From Phycisphaerae bacterium (GTDB lineage: Bacteria > Planctomycetota > Phycisphaerae > UBA1845 > UTPLA1), in the NCBI GenBank assembly GCA_030593565.1, contig JAUVGW010000009.1, forward strand, positions 1 through 37,030: a stretch of DNA of 37,030 nucleotides, written 5' to 3'. The translations under genes were made by a program, and so were the position numbers. How positions within the stretch are numbered: the first letter of the stretch is position 1; every line of letters starts with the position of its first letter. Below the pieces are notes generated by a model. The model saw only the letters and a program-made list of their open reading frames with translations, ran no database searches and was not told where the DNA came from. Positions 25,690 to 33,869 of this stretch are shown one piece after another.

Positions 25690-26664
25690 ATGACACATAC
25701 GCCTACATCTCGGCCGCCCGAAGGACCGGAAGAACCGCACGATCAGAGCGCAACCGGTCTCCCCGCCCAATCCCCCGCCCCCACGGACCCATCTAATACG
25801 ATCTCAGCCGACGCCAGACAACCGCGACGCCCATCCCGGCGGGGCTTTGCACAGGCCGCCCGATTTCTTCTGTTTTCTCAGGATCTCGGCGGCACCGAAA
25901 CCGACGCGGCCAAGGCCGCCCGCTGGATCGTCCCCCTCGGCCTCGTGCTCGGCCTCATCTGGACAGCCGTCTTCCGGCTCACATGGCGAGTCTACGGCGA
26001 AACCGCCAACATGGCCCTCGTCCCAGCATTCGCGGTCGTTCTCCTCGAATGCATCCTGACCGGCAGGCTCCTCGTCATGGGCGCCACGCGGACCGCCGAA
26101 CAAATTACCCGAAACGGCGACGCAAACGTGGACGCCGGCCCGTTGATGCCGCTCTCCGCAATCGGCGCCCTCGTCCTCTGCATGACGGTCCTAGCCCACT
26201 GGATCTTCCTGGTCAGTCTCCGCGATCTCACGACCTGGTGGCCTTCCGATGCCGACCCACGGCACTACTTCAACTTCCTGTATCCCAGGATCATCTTCCG
26301 ACCGCTCATCCTCGCCCCCATCTGGGGAAGATGGGGCATTCTCCTCGCCACAACCGTTGGAAGGCCGACGCCCCACGCTGACGCCGCAACCACCGTCATC
26401 GGGCGTGTCATGGGGCCTCGGCGGCTGCTCCTCCAAACGTTGCTGCCGGTCATCCTCACAACGATCTACTTCAGCCGCGAGCAGAACCGCTTCATCGGCC
26501 TCGTCATGAGCTTGCTCGTCTTCGCCGCGACCTTCCTGGCCTCCGTCGCCTTCGCCCGACGTTGCGGTGGACAAACGCGCCACACGATCTTCGCGGCCGG
26601 ACTGGTCGCACAACTGGCCTTCCTCGCCATCTACAGGGCCTTCTGGCCGCTCATTTACCAATGA
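25690..26664 (+). CDS. seven-TM protein resembling a degenerate CobS
   Basis: 324 residues from the ATG at 25690 (MTHTPTSRPPEG); a GTG at 25651 is also possible. After a Pro-rich tail, about seven hydrophobic segments follow. Several short patterns line up in order with CobS (adenosylcobinamide-GDP ribazoletransferase): RFLLFSQ then PLGLVLGLIW, LTGRLLVMGATRTAEQ at the place of LTGGLHLDGLADTAD, PIWGRWGILLA like the SRWAM segment, and ARRCGGQTRHTIFAAGLVAQL like the C-terminal RRxGGxTGDTxGA motif. The acidic/His residues of the HLDGLADTAD motif are gone (L, M, R, E instead), so cobalamin synthesis activity is not expected. The stop overlaps the ComEC start (ATGA), suggesting coupling. Homology is by eye only; otherwise an unknown membrane protein. 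Confidence 0.65.
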   Translation: MTHTPTSRPPEGPEEPHDQSATGLPAQSPAPTDPSNTISADARQPRRPSRRGFAQAARFLLFSQDLGGTETDAAKAARWIVPLGLVLGLIWTAVFRLTWRVYGETANMALVPAFAVVLLECILTGRLLVMGATRTAEQITRNGDANVDAGPLMPLSAIGALVLCMTVLAHWIFLVSLRDLTTWWPSDADPRHYFNFLYPRIIFRPLILAPIWGRWGILLATTVGRPTPHADAATTVIGRVMGPRRLLLQTLLPVILTTIYFSREQNRFIGLVMSLLVFAATFLASVAFARRCGGQTRHTIFAAGLVAQLAFLAIYRAFWPLIYQ

Positions 26665-29387
26665 CTCTCGCAGACATCCAGCCAGGCATCCCGTTCCCGC
26701 CCAGGCAGAAGCCGCCCGCCCCATTGCTGCCCGTCGCCCTCGGGCTGATCGCCGGCATCGTCGCCGACAGCTTCCTGACACTCCCGACATGGCTCTCCGC
26801 CTCCTTGCTCGCCGTTGGAATCGCCATCTTCATCGCCCAACGCAAAGTTACCTTGTCTAGTGGATCCCAGCCGCGGAGCGGCGACGGAATAAAGCCCAGG
26901 GCGAAGCGCAGCGAGCCCTGGGTCATCGGTTCACGCAATCCGCAGCCCCCAACGGGGGCGACGGAACGACTTTGTGCTGTTCTGCTAGCGCGAGTTTTTC
27001 CACGGAAGCGCGTAGCATTCGCCGCCATCCTGATTGCCGCCGCCGGCCTAGGCTCCTTCCGACACGCCCTCACCGATCGCTTCTTCCCCGACAACCACAT
27101 CCTTCTCTTCACCGACGACAAGCCCATGATCGTCCAACTACAGGGCACCGTCCTCACACCCCCTCGCATCTCCGAGCCCGATCCGGAAAAACAGCGAGCC
27201 TACCACCTCGACCCGAAAACGCGGTTCATCATCCAAGCCACCCACCTCACCGGAACCGACGGTCCCATCCCCGTCACTGGCAAGGTCGCCGTCACGGTCA
27301 AGGACGCCCTCCTCACGCTACGGGTTGAAGATACCGTCCAGTTGACCGGTTGGTTCTACCGCCCGCGCCGCCCCCAAAACCCCGGCGCGTACGATTGGGC
27401 CCAGCACCAACGACGAAACGGCATCCACGCCGACATCTCATGCCCCCACGCCGAATCCATCACCGTCTTGCAAAAACCCCAACACCGCGGATGGCGCCGC
27501 CTCGCCCACGCACTGCGCACCCGCCTCCGCGGCTTCCTCCTGGACGACGCCTTCGAGGAGGACGACCCCGCCGCAGGCGTCATCTCCGCCATGGTCCTAG
27601 GCGAACGCAGCGCCGTCCCCAAGGCCATGAACGAAGCCTTCATCAGCACAGGCAACGCCCACTTCCTCGCCGCCAGCGGCATGCACGTCGGATGGCTCGC
27701 TCTCATGGGCTGGGGCATCGCGCGTCTACTCGGCTTCTACTACCGCACCACCGCGATCTTCGTCGGCCTTCTGATCCTCTCATACGTCCTGCTTGCCGAG
27801 CCACGCCCCTCCATCATGCGCGCAGGCATCATCGGCCTGCTCGCCTGCACCACGATTTACGTTCGTGGACGATACAACGCAGTCAATTCACTATCCTTGG
27901 CCGTCATCATCATCCTCATGCTCGACCCGGCCGACGTCTTCCGGCCCGCTTTCCAATACAGCTTCATGGCCGTCCTCGCCCTCCTCCATCTCTGCCCACA
28001 CATCGCCAAGGCAACGGCCTCCTGGTTCATGAAGATGAACCTCCGCGGCGTCGCGAAATCATTCGACACCGCTCTGTACGCCATCGCACTCACAACCCCG
28101 GATCAGCAATCACCCTCCCTCTTTACCGATCTGCGACGCAAGGCCGGCTTCCTGACGGCCCAGTTGGTGGCCCTGGCCTTCTCCGCCTGGTTCATCACTG
28201 CCCCCCTTGCATGTTATCACTTCAACAACTTCCCCCCGTTCGGATGGCTGCAAACCCTCGTCCTATGGCTCGTCGCCATGCCAGTCACGCTGTTCGGCTT
28301 CCTCACACTCCTCCTCGGCGCTCTTCTTCCCTCCAGCGGTTCGATCTGCGGCCCGGTTCTGAAAGCCGGAACCGATCTCATGGTCACACTCGTCCAAACC
28401 CTCGCCCGCATCCCCGGAACCCTCCTCGACGGTCGATCCCCCTCCACCGCCTGGGTCCTGGCGGTATACGCAATCGTCTGCATTTGGGTGTACAAGCGCC
28501 ATTGGCTCCCCGGAAAGCACGCCTTCAAGGTCTGCGCATTAATCCTCATCCTCTGCTGGGCCGTCCCCCCAAGATGGAACCGCGCAGATTCAGACACACT
28601 CAAGACATGGATACTCGCCGTAGGTGACGGAACCGGAACGGTCGTCGAACTCCCCAACGGCAAGGTCATCCTCTACGACTTCGGCACGCGATCCCCCTAC
28701 GACGTCGGCCCCACCGGCAAGGCCTTCCTCGAACACCGCTGCATCACCCGCCTCGACGCCGTCTTCGTCTCACACGCCAACTTCGACCACTACAGCGGCA
28801 TCACCGCCCTGGCCGACGACTTCGACATTGGCCGCCTCGTCATCAACGATCAATTCGAGCAATTCGCCCCCGAAGACTCTGCCGCCCGCCGCTTCCTCGA
28901 CGACATCCGCCGCCGCGGCATCCCCATCCAGATCACCCACGGCCCACACACCTTCGCCGACCTCGATCCCACCGCCGCCGTCAACATCGAAGCCATCTGG
29001 CCCCCCGCCGCCGACCGGCAACTCGCCCCCAACAGCAACGAAGCATCGACGGTCCTTCGTTTCACCTACCAGGATCACACGATTCTGCTGACCGGAGACA
29101 TCTCCGAAACGGCCATGGCCACACTCCTCGACGACCCACGCATCAAGGCCGACGCCCTCGCCCTCCCACACCACGGCAGCGTCACCCCCCTGACCGCCCC
29201 ATTCCTAGACGCCGTAGACCCCAAAGTAGCCGTCCGATCAACAGGCCAGCGCCGCGCGATGACCATCCACAACATCGAATCCATCGTCGGCAACCGCCAA
29301 TACCTCACCACCGCCGACGAAGGCTGCATCCTGCTCGAGATCAGAAACGGTCAACTGACGGCCCACGCAGCCACACTCCCCCCATAA
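26661..29387 (+). CDS. comEC: ComEC/Rec2-type DNA uptake channel
   Basis: 908 residues; the ATG at 26661 overlaps the previous stop (ATGA). Layout is typical: N-terminal TM helices, an OB-like segment (IVQLQGTVLTPPRI; DTVQLTGWFYRPRRPQNPGAYDW), the multi-TM Competence domain (MVLGERSAVPKAMNEAFISTG, HFLAASGMHVGWLALMGWG, PSIMRAGIIGLLACT) and a C-terminal metallo-beta-lactamase domain (VGDGTGTVVELPNGKVILYD; VSHANFDHYSG; LLTGDISETA; LALPHHGS). The metal motif is HxNxDH where most relatives have HxDxDH. In the family this protein carries single-stranded DNA across the inner membrane during transformation. About 38 residues between TM2 and TM3 (about 65-103) derive from an in-frame repeat. Confidence 0.94.
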   Translation: MTLADIQPGIPFPPRQKPPAPLLPVALGLIAGIVADSFLTLPTWLSASLLAVGIAIFIAQRKVTLSSGSQPRSGDGIKPRAKRSEPWVIGSRNPQPPTGATERLCAVLLARVFPRKRVAFAAILIAAAGLGSFRHALTDRFFPDNHILLFTDDKPMIVQLQGTVLTPPRISEPDPEKQRAYHLDPKTRFIIQATHLTGTDGPIPVTGKVAVTVKDALLTLRVEDTVQLTGWFYRPRRPQNPGAYDWAQHQRRNGIHADISCPHAESITVLQKPQHRGWRRLAHALRTRLRGFLLDDAFEEDDPAAGVISAMVLGERSAVPKAMNEAFISTGNAHFLAASGMHVGWLALMGWGIARLLGFYYRTTAIFVGLLILSYVLLAEPRPSIMRAGIIGLLACTTIYVRGRYNAVNSLSLAVIIILMLDPADVFRPAFQYSFMAVLALLHLCPHIAKATASWFMKMNLRGVAKSFDTALYAIALTTPDQQSPSLFTDLRRKAGFLTAQLVALAFSAWFITAPLACYHFNNFPPFGWLQTLVLWLVAMPVTLFGFLTLLLGALLPSSGSICGPVLKAGTDLMVTLVQTLARIPGTLLDGRSPSTAWVLAVYAIVCIWVYKRHWLPGKHAFKVCALILILCWAVPPRWNRADSDTLKTWILAVGDGTGTVVELPNGKVILYDFGTRSPYDVGPTGKAFLEHRCITRLDAVFVSHANFDHYSGITALADDFDIGRLVINDQFEQFAPEDSAARRFLDDIRRRGIPIQITHGPHTFADLDPTAAVNIEAIWPPAADRQLAPNSNEASTVLRFTYQDHTILLTGDISETAMATLLDDPRIKADALALPHHGSVTPLTAPFLDAVDPKVAVRSTGQRRAMTIHNIESIVGNRQYLTTADEGCILLEIRNGQLTAHAATLPP
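26860..26972 (+). repeat. in-frame repeat with two hairpins inside comEC
   Basis: Contains CCCAGGGC/GCCCTGGG (26895-26902, 26915-26922) and GCCCCC/GGGGGC (26945-26950, 26954-26959), plus CCCAGCCGCGGAGCGGCGAC. It encodes QPRSGDGIKPRAKRSEPWV and PPTGATER. The composition and lack of hydrophobicity differ from the flanking TM helices. Confidence 0.75.
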
Positions 29388-29391
29388 TCTC

Positions 29392-29425
29392 AGCGAGCCG
29401 GGCCGTCCCCGGCCCGGTCACCGGC
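29392..29425 (+). terminator. hairpin downstream of comEC (repeat D relative)
   Basis: Stem CCGGGCCG (29398-29405), loop TCCC, stem CGGCCCGG (29410-29417), within an outer GAGCCGG/CCGGCTC pairing, starting five bases after the comEC stop. No T-run follows, so a terminator role is uncertain. Its flanks (AGCGAG on the left, TC on the right) match repeat D. Confidence 0.45.
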
Positions 29426-29449
29426 TCACAGAACCACCACCCCGACCTA

Positions 29450-29476
29450 TTGCCGAGTATCGCAAACCACTATAAT
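29450..29476 (+). promoter_or_regulatory. sigma-70-type promoter
   Basis: TTGCCG and a perfect TATAAT are separated by 15 bases, about 50 bp upstream of the ATG at 29526. The spacer is slightly short. Confidence 0.5.
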
Positions 29477-29525
29477 CTCGGCCCGCGCATGCGCAATCGC
29501 CCTTCAAGCGAGGACAACCGAGCCC

Positions 29526-30533
29526 ATGTACGAATTCCAATGGACGCTACCGGGAAAACCAGATGAACACGACATCCGGCTCAGAATCCTCGCGCGAAAC
29601 GGCTGGATCGGCCGCAAGGTCCTCCTACTCGACGGCAACCCACTGTACACCCGAAACTGGTTCGGCGGCATCAACCACACCTTCCCCCATCCGGAAGGAC
29701 CCAATCGTCTCCTGACCCTACAAGCCGTGCCGGACCCCAAGACGAGGCGTTGGCAGCCCCAGCTCACCCTGGATGACGCCATCCTGCCCGAACACACCGG
29801 GAATCCACCCCCGCCCGTCCCCCACCGCACAAGACTACTCGCCGTCGTCACAGGACTGACCTACCTGATCATGCTCATGGTGCTCATCATGCTCCCCCAC
29901 GTGTGGCGGATGCTCAACGCAGGCTTCGGTCAAAGTGACACCCGCTTGATGGTCCTCGAAGTCGCCGCTCCGGACCCGACGCACGGCCCGACCCTGCGCC
30001 GCCAACCGTTCCCCCAGGCCGTCCAAGGCCGACCCCACGAACCGACCATCCAAACACACTCACTCCCTACGGCCAGCGAAGGCGCTCCCTATGCCGCAAC
30101 CCTGCTAGCCACCGGAGGCATGCCCTTCGAGGACAAACACGGCGATACCCCCCACTACCGCTGGGTCATCAACAAGCGCAAGCTGCCCAAGGGCCTCAAG
30201 GCCGACAAAAACACCGGAAAAATCACGGGAACGCCGCTACCCCACACGGCCGGCCCTTATCCCCTCACAGTCCGCGTTTTCGACAATGCGTATACCCCAT
30301 TCACGCACATTGCACCATGGATCGCCCCCTTCGCCGCAACGGCCGTTTGCCTGCTCGGATTTTGGAACATGCGGCGATGGTCCGTGATTCTCTTCGCGGC
30401 CCTCATCCTTGCCCAACTGGTCACGGGTGTTGCCGATGTCTGGCACACCTGGTTGCCGCTCAACGTCACAGGACTGATTCTACAGACCTTGGTATTCGCC
30501 ATCGGCGCGAGGAGTTTCACGACGATGCGTTAG
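29526..30533 (+). CDS. membrane protein with a putative Ig (He_PIG) domain
   Basis: 335 residues; a GAGGAC lies about 11 bases before the ATG. Residues 1-100 form a small beta-rich cytoplasmic domain (WTLPGKPDEHDIRLRILARNG). TM1 is near 105-128 (LLAVVTGLTYLIMLMVLIML). The extracytoplasmic part holds a He_PIG-type domain (about 178-258): SLPTASEGAPYAATLLATGG, WVINKRKLPKGLKADKNTG, KITGTPLPHTAGPYPLTVRV. Three C-terminal TM helices follow (about 265-330). I know no function for this layout. Its TAG stop lies in the left end of a palindromic repeat A element (GTTAGGCATCGCGCAG), so the repeat may define the C-terminus. Confidence 0.78.
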   Translation: MYEFQWTLPGKPDEHDIRLRILARNGWIGRKVLLLDGNPLYTRNWFGGINHTFPHPEGPNRLLTLQAVPDPKTRRWQPQLTLDDAILPEHTGNPPPPVPHRTRLLAVVTGLTYLIMLMVLIMLPHVWRMLNAGFGQSDTRLMVLEVAAPDPTHGPTLRRQPFPQAVQGRPHEPTIQTHSLPTASEGAPYAATLLATGGMPFEDKHGDTPHYRWVINKRKLPKGLKADKNTGKITGTPLPHTAGPYPLTVRVFDNAYTPFTHIAPWIAPFAATAVCLLGFWNMRRWSVILFAALILAQLVTGVADVWHTWLPLNVTGLILQTLVFAIGARSFTTMR

Positions 30534-30635
30534 GCATCGCGCAGAAATAACATGACCGATTCTGCCGCTTGGCTTGCTTGCTGGCTTGCCGTTTGGCGGA
30601 TCAACCATTTATGTTATTTCTGCGCAATTCCTTAG
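30529..30635 (+). repeat. palindromic repeat A element, best-preserved arms
   Basis: Left arm GCGCAGAAATAACAT (30539-30553), right arm ATGTTATTTCTGCGC (30611-30625): a perfect 15-bp inverted repeat extended imperfectly on both sides (TTAGG.../...CCTTAG). The core GGCTTGCCGTTTGGCG is at 30583-30598. It occupies most of the gap between the He_PIG and MFS genes. Confidence 0.9.
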
Positions 30636-30674
30636 CCGACACCGACCCCATCAGGGCGCGAAGGCACAGCCAAT

Positions 30675-32111
30675 ATGCGTAACCAACATCCATCCAAAAC
30701 AGAGGCGCCATCGCAGACCACGCCCGATGCGCAGTCGGACCCTATACTCAAATACCCTCCCGGCTTCCGCGGCCGACGCGGCATGAACTGGATCATGCTC
30801 GGCCTGATGTACGCCTCCTACTACATGTGCCGCTACAACCTCTCGATTGCAGCGCCGCGCATCATGGATCAGTTCGGCTTCAACAACGCTCAGTACGGGC
30901 TCATAAACAGCGCTCGCCACCTCGCATACGCGGTCGGTCAATTCATCAACGGCCTCTTCACCGACAAGCTCGGCGGCAAGCAGGCAATGGCCGTCGGCGC
31001 AGGCCTCACCATCATTCTGAACCTGCTCTTCGGCCTGTCGTCCTACGTCGGCTCGGGCAGCGTCCTCTTGTTGTTCATGATCATCCGAGGCGCCGATGGC
31101 TACTCTCAGGCCTTCGGCGCGCCCGGCATGATCAAGGTCAACACCGCATGGTTCGCCAAAAGCGAACGCGGCCGATTCGCCGGCGTCTTCGGCCTGATGA
31201 TCCAGGTCGGGCAGATATCCATCAACGCCCTCGGACCCTGGCTCCTGATCGGACACACCTTCCTCATCCTCGGTCGAGAAGTCGTCATCGGCGGTACATG
31301 GCAATGGCTCTTCTGGGTCCCGCCCTGTTTCGTCGCCGCCATGGTCATCTTGATGTACCTGATCGTCAACAATGAACCCGAGCAGGCAGGATACGCCGTC
31401 CAGCATGACGCTGCCGAGGCACAGGCCGACGCCCAGCACGGCGAAAACGTCCCGATCTCCACCGTTTTCCTCACCATGATCCGAAAGAAGATGGTCTGGA
31501 TCACCGCCTGTGCCTACTTTTGCACCGGCATCGTCAGAACCGCCCAATACGATTGGTGGGTTGTCTATTTCGATCAGGAATGGGACCTGGACATCGCCAC
31601 GTCCACTCTGGTCATCATCACCGGCGCACTCCTGCCCCTCACCGCTTTCATCGGTTCGATCACCTCCGGCTTCATCTCCGATACCCTCTTCAAGGGCAAA
31701 CGCGCCCCCGTCGCCATGGCCCTCTATGCGCTCGAATCGGTCGCCATCCTGGCGGCCGCCATCCTCCTCGGCAACGCCAACACCGCCAGCGCTCCCCTCG
31801 CCGCCGTCCTCATGCTGCTCATCTCCTTGACCTGCAACTCCACGCATTCCATTCTTGGAACCGCGGCCGCCATGGACCTCGGAGGCAGGAAAATGGCCGG
31901 CTTCGCCGCAGGCATCATCGACTCTTTCCAATACTTCGGCGCCGCCGCTTCCGGCTACGGACTCGGCAGGCTCATCGACTACGCCATCAAGAATACCGCG
32001 CTCGGCTGGAATGCATGGTTCTACTTCATGCTCCCGTTCAGCATAATCGGCATGATCCTCATGGGCTTCATCTGGCTCCGAACACGAGGAAAGCAGGTCG
32101 TCGGTGGCTAA
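30675..32111 (+). CDS. MFS transporter of the organophosphate:phosphate antiporter (GlpT/UhpT) type
   Basis: 478 residues, about twelve TM helices. The N-terminal pattern is characteristic of the OPA family: LGLMYASYYMCRYNLSIAAP, then NAQYGLINSARHLAYAVGQFINGLFTDKLGGKQAM, AFGAPGMIKVNTAWFAKSERGRFAGVFGL, a central loop around 250-280 and second-half segments FIGSITSGFISDTLFKGKRAP and GTAAAMDLGGRKMAGFAAGI. OPA transporters exchange phosphate for glycerol-3-phosphate or sugar phosphates; the actual substrate cannot be read from sequence. A GAAGG precedes the ATG by about ten bases. No regulator or phosphodiesterase lies nearby. Confidence 0.92.
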   Translation: MRNQHPSKTEAPSQTTPDAQSDPILKYPPGFRGRRGMNWIMLGLMYASYYMCRYNLSIAAPRIMDQFGFNNAQYGLINSARHLAYAVGQFINGLFTDKLGGKQAMAVGAGLTIILNLLFGLSSYVGSGSVLLLFMIIRGADGYSQAFGAPGMIKVNTAWFAKSERGRFAGVFGLMIQVGQISINALGPWLLIGHTFLILGREVVIGGTWQWLFWVPPCFVAAMVILMYLIVNNEPEQAGYAVQHDAAEAQADAQHGENVPISTVFLTMIRKKMVWITACAYFCTGIVRTAQYDWWVVYFDQEWDLDIATSTLVIITGALLPLTAFIGSITSGFISDTLFKGKRAPVAMALYALESVAILAAAILLGNANTASAPLAAVLMLLISLTCNSTHSILGTAAAMDLGGRKMAGFAAGIIDSFQYFGAAASGYGLGRLIDYAIKNTALGWNAWFYFMLPFSIIGMILMGFIWLRTRGKQVVGG

Positions 32112-32383
32112 AGCAGTTCAACAGCATCCCGGAACGCTGAATAAGTATACCTCAATGGAGCAAGGATACGCCGCGCACCAAGCCGCACCAAGCGGCCCCG
32201 CCCGCTTCGTGCGCCGATTGGCGAGATGGTGCCAAAAAGTTGCGGAAAGTTGCGCCTTTTTGCACTTTGGCCGACGGTCGGAAGAACGCTACGACGATCA
32301 AAGTGCTCCCCACCCGGCTTGCCGTTTGGCGTCCCACCGCCGCCACGTTCCCCTACCCCGCCCAGCGCCGTACAATCATCGAC
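32112..32383. other. intergenic region with one repeat A core
   Basis: Repeat A core GGCTTGCCGTTTGGCG at 32316-32331. A T-rich, partly self-complementary stretch (about 32230-32270; GCCAAAAAGTTGCG and CCTTTTTGCACTTTGGC) may be another repeat family. TACAAT (32371-32376) lies eight bases before the next ATG and could be a -10 box for a very short leader, but no -35 is convincing. Confidence 0.5.
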
Positions 32384-33577
32384 ATGCCCCACCCGCTCCC
32401 CATCTCCCGCATCACCCTCCATCAACTCGCCATCCCCCTGCGCAAACCATTCCGTCACGCCACCGCCCAGCGCGCCGTCGCCGAGCCCGTCATCGTTGCA
32501 ATCGAGCTTGCCGACCACACCGTCGGTTATGGCGAAACTCACCCCCGATCCTATGTCACGGGCGAGACCATCGACGACGTCCTCGCCACCATTCGCGGCT
32601 TGTTCGTGCCCATCCTCCTGGAAACACATCCGAAGAACTTCGGCCAAGCCATCGAGATCGCAGCGGGCCTCCCCACACACAATCCCGGCGGCCGCGTCAT
32701 CACCGCCGCCCGAGCCGCCGTCGAACTCGCCCTCCTCGACGCTTACAGCCGCGCATTCGGCCGCTCGCTCGAGGCCGTCGCCGGATGGCTCGGCGAACCC
32801 AAATCCGGCCCGCCGGGGAGCCGAAATACCGTACGCTTCGGCGGTGTCCTATCCGCAGGCAATCCCAAACATACGCCTTGGTCCATACGAAAGATGCGCC
32901 TCCTTCGTCTGCCGCACTTCAAGCTCAAGGTCGGCGACGATAGCGACGACGACCGCCTCCACGCCGCTGTCCAAACCCTCCGCCACCCCCTCAGCACTGG
33001 AAAGGTCGCACTCCGCCTCGACGCCAACGGCGCGTGGGACCTCGACCGCGCGGCCGAGAAACTGCGCCGCTGGGAAGACCAACCCATCACCTGCGTCGAA
33101 CAACCCCTCCCCAAAGGCGATCCCGCCATCTGGGGCGACCTCGCCACACGCACCTGTCTCCCCCTTATGGCCGACGAATCCCTCGTTACCCCCGATGACG
33201 CCGAAGCCCTCATCGTCCATCACGGCGCCGCCTGGTTCAACATCCGCATCAGCAAGAACGGCGGTCTCATCCCAGCCATGCGTCTCGCCGCCACGGCCCG
33301 CCGCCATGGCATCGACCTCCAACTCGGCTGCATGGTCGGGGAAACCAGCATCCTCTCCGCCGCCGCACGGTGGTTCCTACAAACCGTCCCCGGCATCCGC
33401 TTCGCTGAAGGCAACTTCGGCTCTTTTCTCCTCGCCGATGACGTCACCCGAAAATCGCTAAGATTCGCACTGGGAGGACGTTGGAACCCCATGACCGGCC
33501 ACGGCCTCGGAATCACCATCGACGAAGATCGCCTCCGCCGCCTCGCCATCCAACATCCGACGGCCATCCCATTCTGA
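32384..33577 (+). CDS. enolase-superfamily enzyme, dipeptide-epimerase/MLE-like
   Basis: 397 residues from the ATG at 32384 (MPHPLPISRITLHQLAIPL); upstream in-frame starts read through the repeat. N-terminal capping domain about 1-135, then the (beta/alpha)7 barrel. Catalytic features: KLK in HFKLKVGDD (the KxK acid/base), metal ligands Asp in LRLDANGAWD, Glu in CVEQPLPKGD and Asp in LMADESL, and the second general base Lys in RISKNGG, with GCMVGETSI following. This set matches the muconate-lactonising subgroup, which includes L-Ala-D/L-Glu epimerases and o-succinylbenzoate synthases. Peptidoglycan-peptide recycling is the most likely role but is not proven; no menaquinone genes are near. Confidence 0.88.
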   Translation: MPHPLPISRITLHQLAIPLRKPFRHATAQRAVAEPVIVAIELADHTVGYGETHPRSYVTGETIDDVLATIRGLFVPILLETHPKNFGQAIEIAAGLPTHNPGGRVITAARAAVELALLDAYSRAFGRSLEAVAGWLGEPKSGPPGSRNTVRFGGVLSAGNPKHTPWSIRKMRLLRLPHFKLKVGDDSDDDRLHAAVQTLRHPLSTGKVALRLDANGAWDLDRAAEKLRRWEDQPITCVEQPLPKGDPAIWGDLATRTCLPLMADESLVTPDDAEALIVHHGAAWFNIRISKNGGLIPAMRLAATARRHGIDLQLGCMVGETSILSAAARWFLQTVPGIRFAEGNFGSFLLADDVTRKSLRFALGGRWNPMTGHGLGITIDEDRLRRLAIQHPTAIPF

Positions 33578-33869
33578 TCTGGGCTTCATCCTCCGGCCTT
33601 CCCCGAAAACACGCTTATCGCCCCCCACGCTGAAAATGTCTTGCTACCCAATCCGTCATCCCGTTTGATTCAACCTCCCGTCGCCCATAAAGTAATGTAG
33701 CACGATTGTCCGGTGTTCGTAGGCACGCCGACCTGATATGATCGACCGTGCCCTGCCAGGCAAACGCGCCGTCTGCCTCAGCTCGGCGCCGGCAGTCCCG
33801 ATGGCTGGCTTTCAGATAACGGCGTCTCGACGACACGCCACACGGAAACCTCGTCCGAACGGGTGAACG
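33578..33869. other. intergenic region without visible gene
   Basis: 292 bases between the epimerase-like gene and the kinase. A TATGAT lies at 33737-33742 but no good -35 is at the right distance. I see no repeat from the families listed here. Confidence 0.4.

Noticed and set aside
27350-28627. Second plus-strand frame (425 codons) inside comEC
   Set aside because: A +1 frame of comEC with His/Pro/Arg-rich translation. The comEC frame carries the conserved Competence and metallo-beta-lactamase motifs.
30651-31931. Minus-strand open frame (426 codons) opposite the MFS transporter
   Set aside because: Its Asp/Glu/Gly-rich translation is the antisense of transmembrane helices. The plus-strand frame has clear OPA-family motifs.
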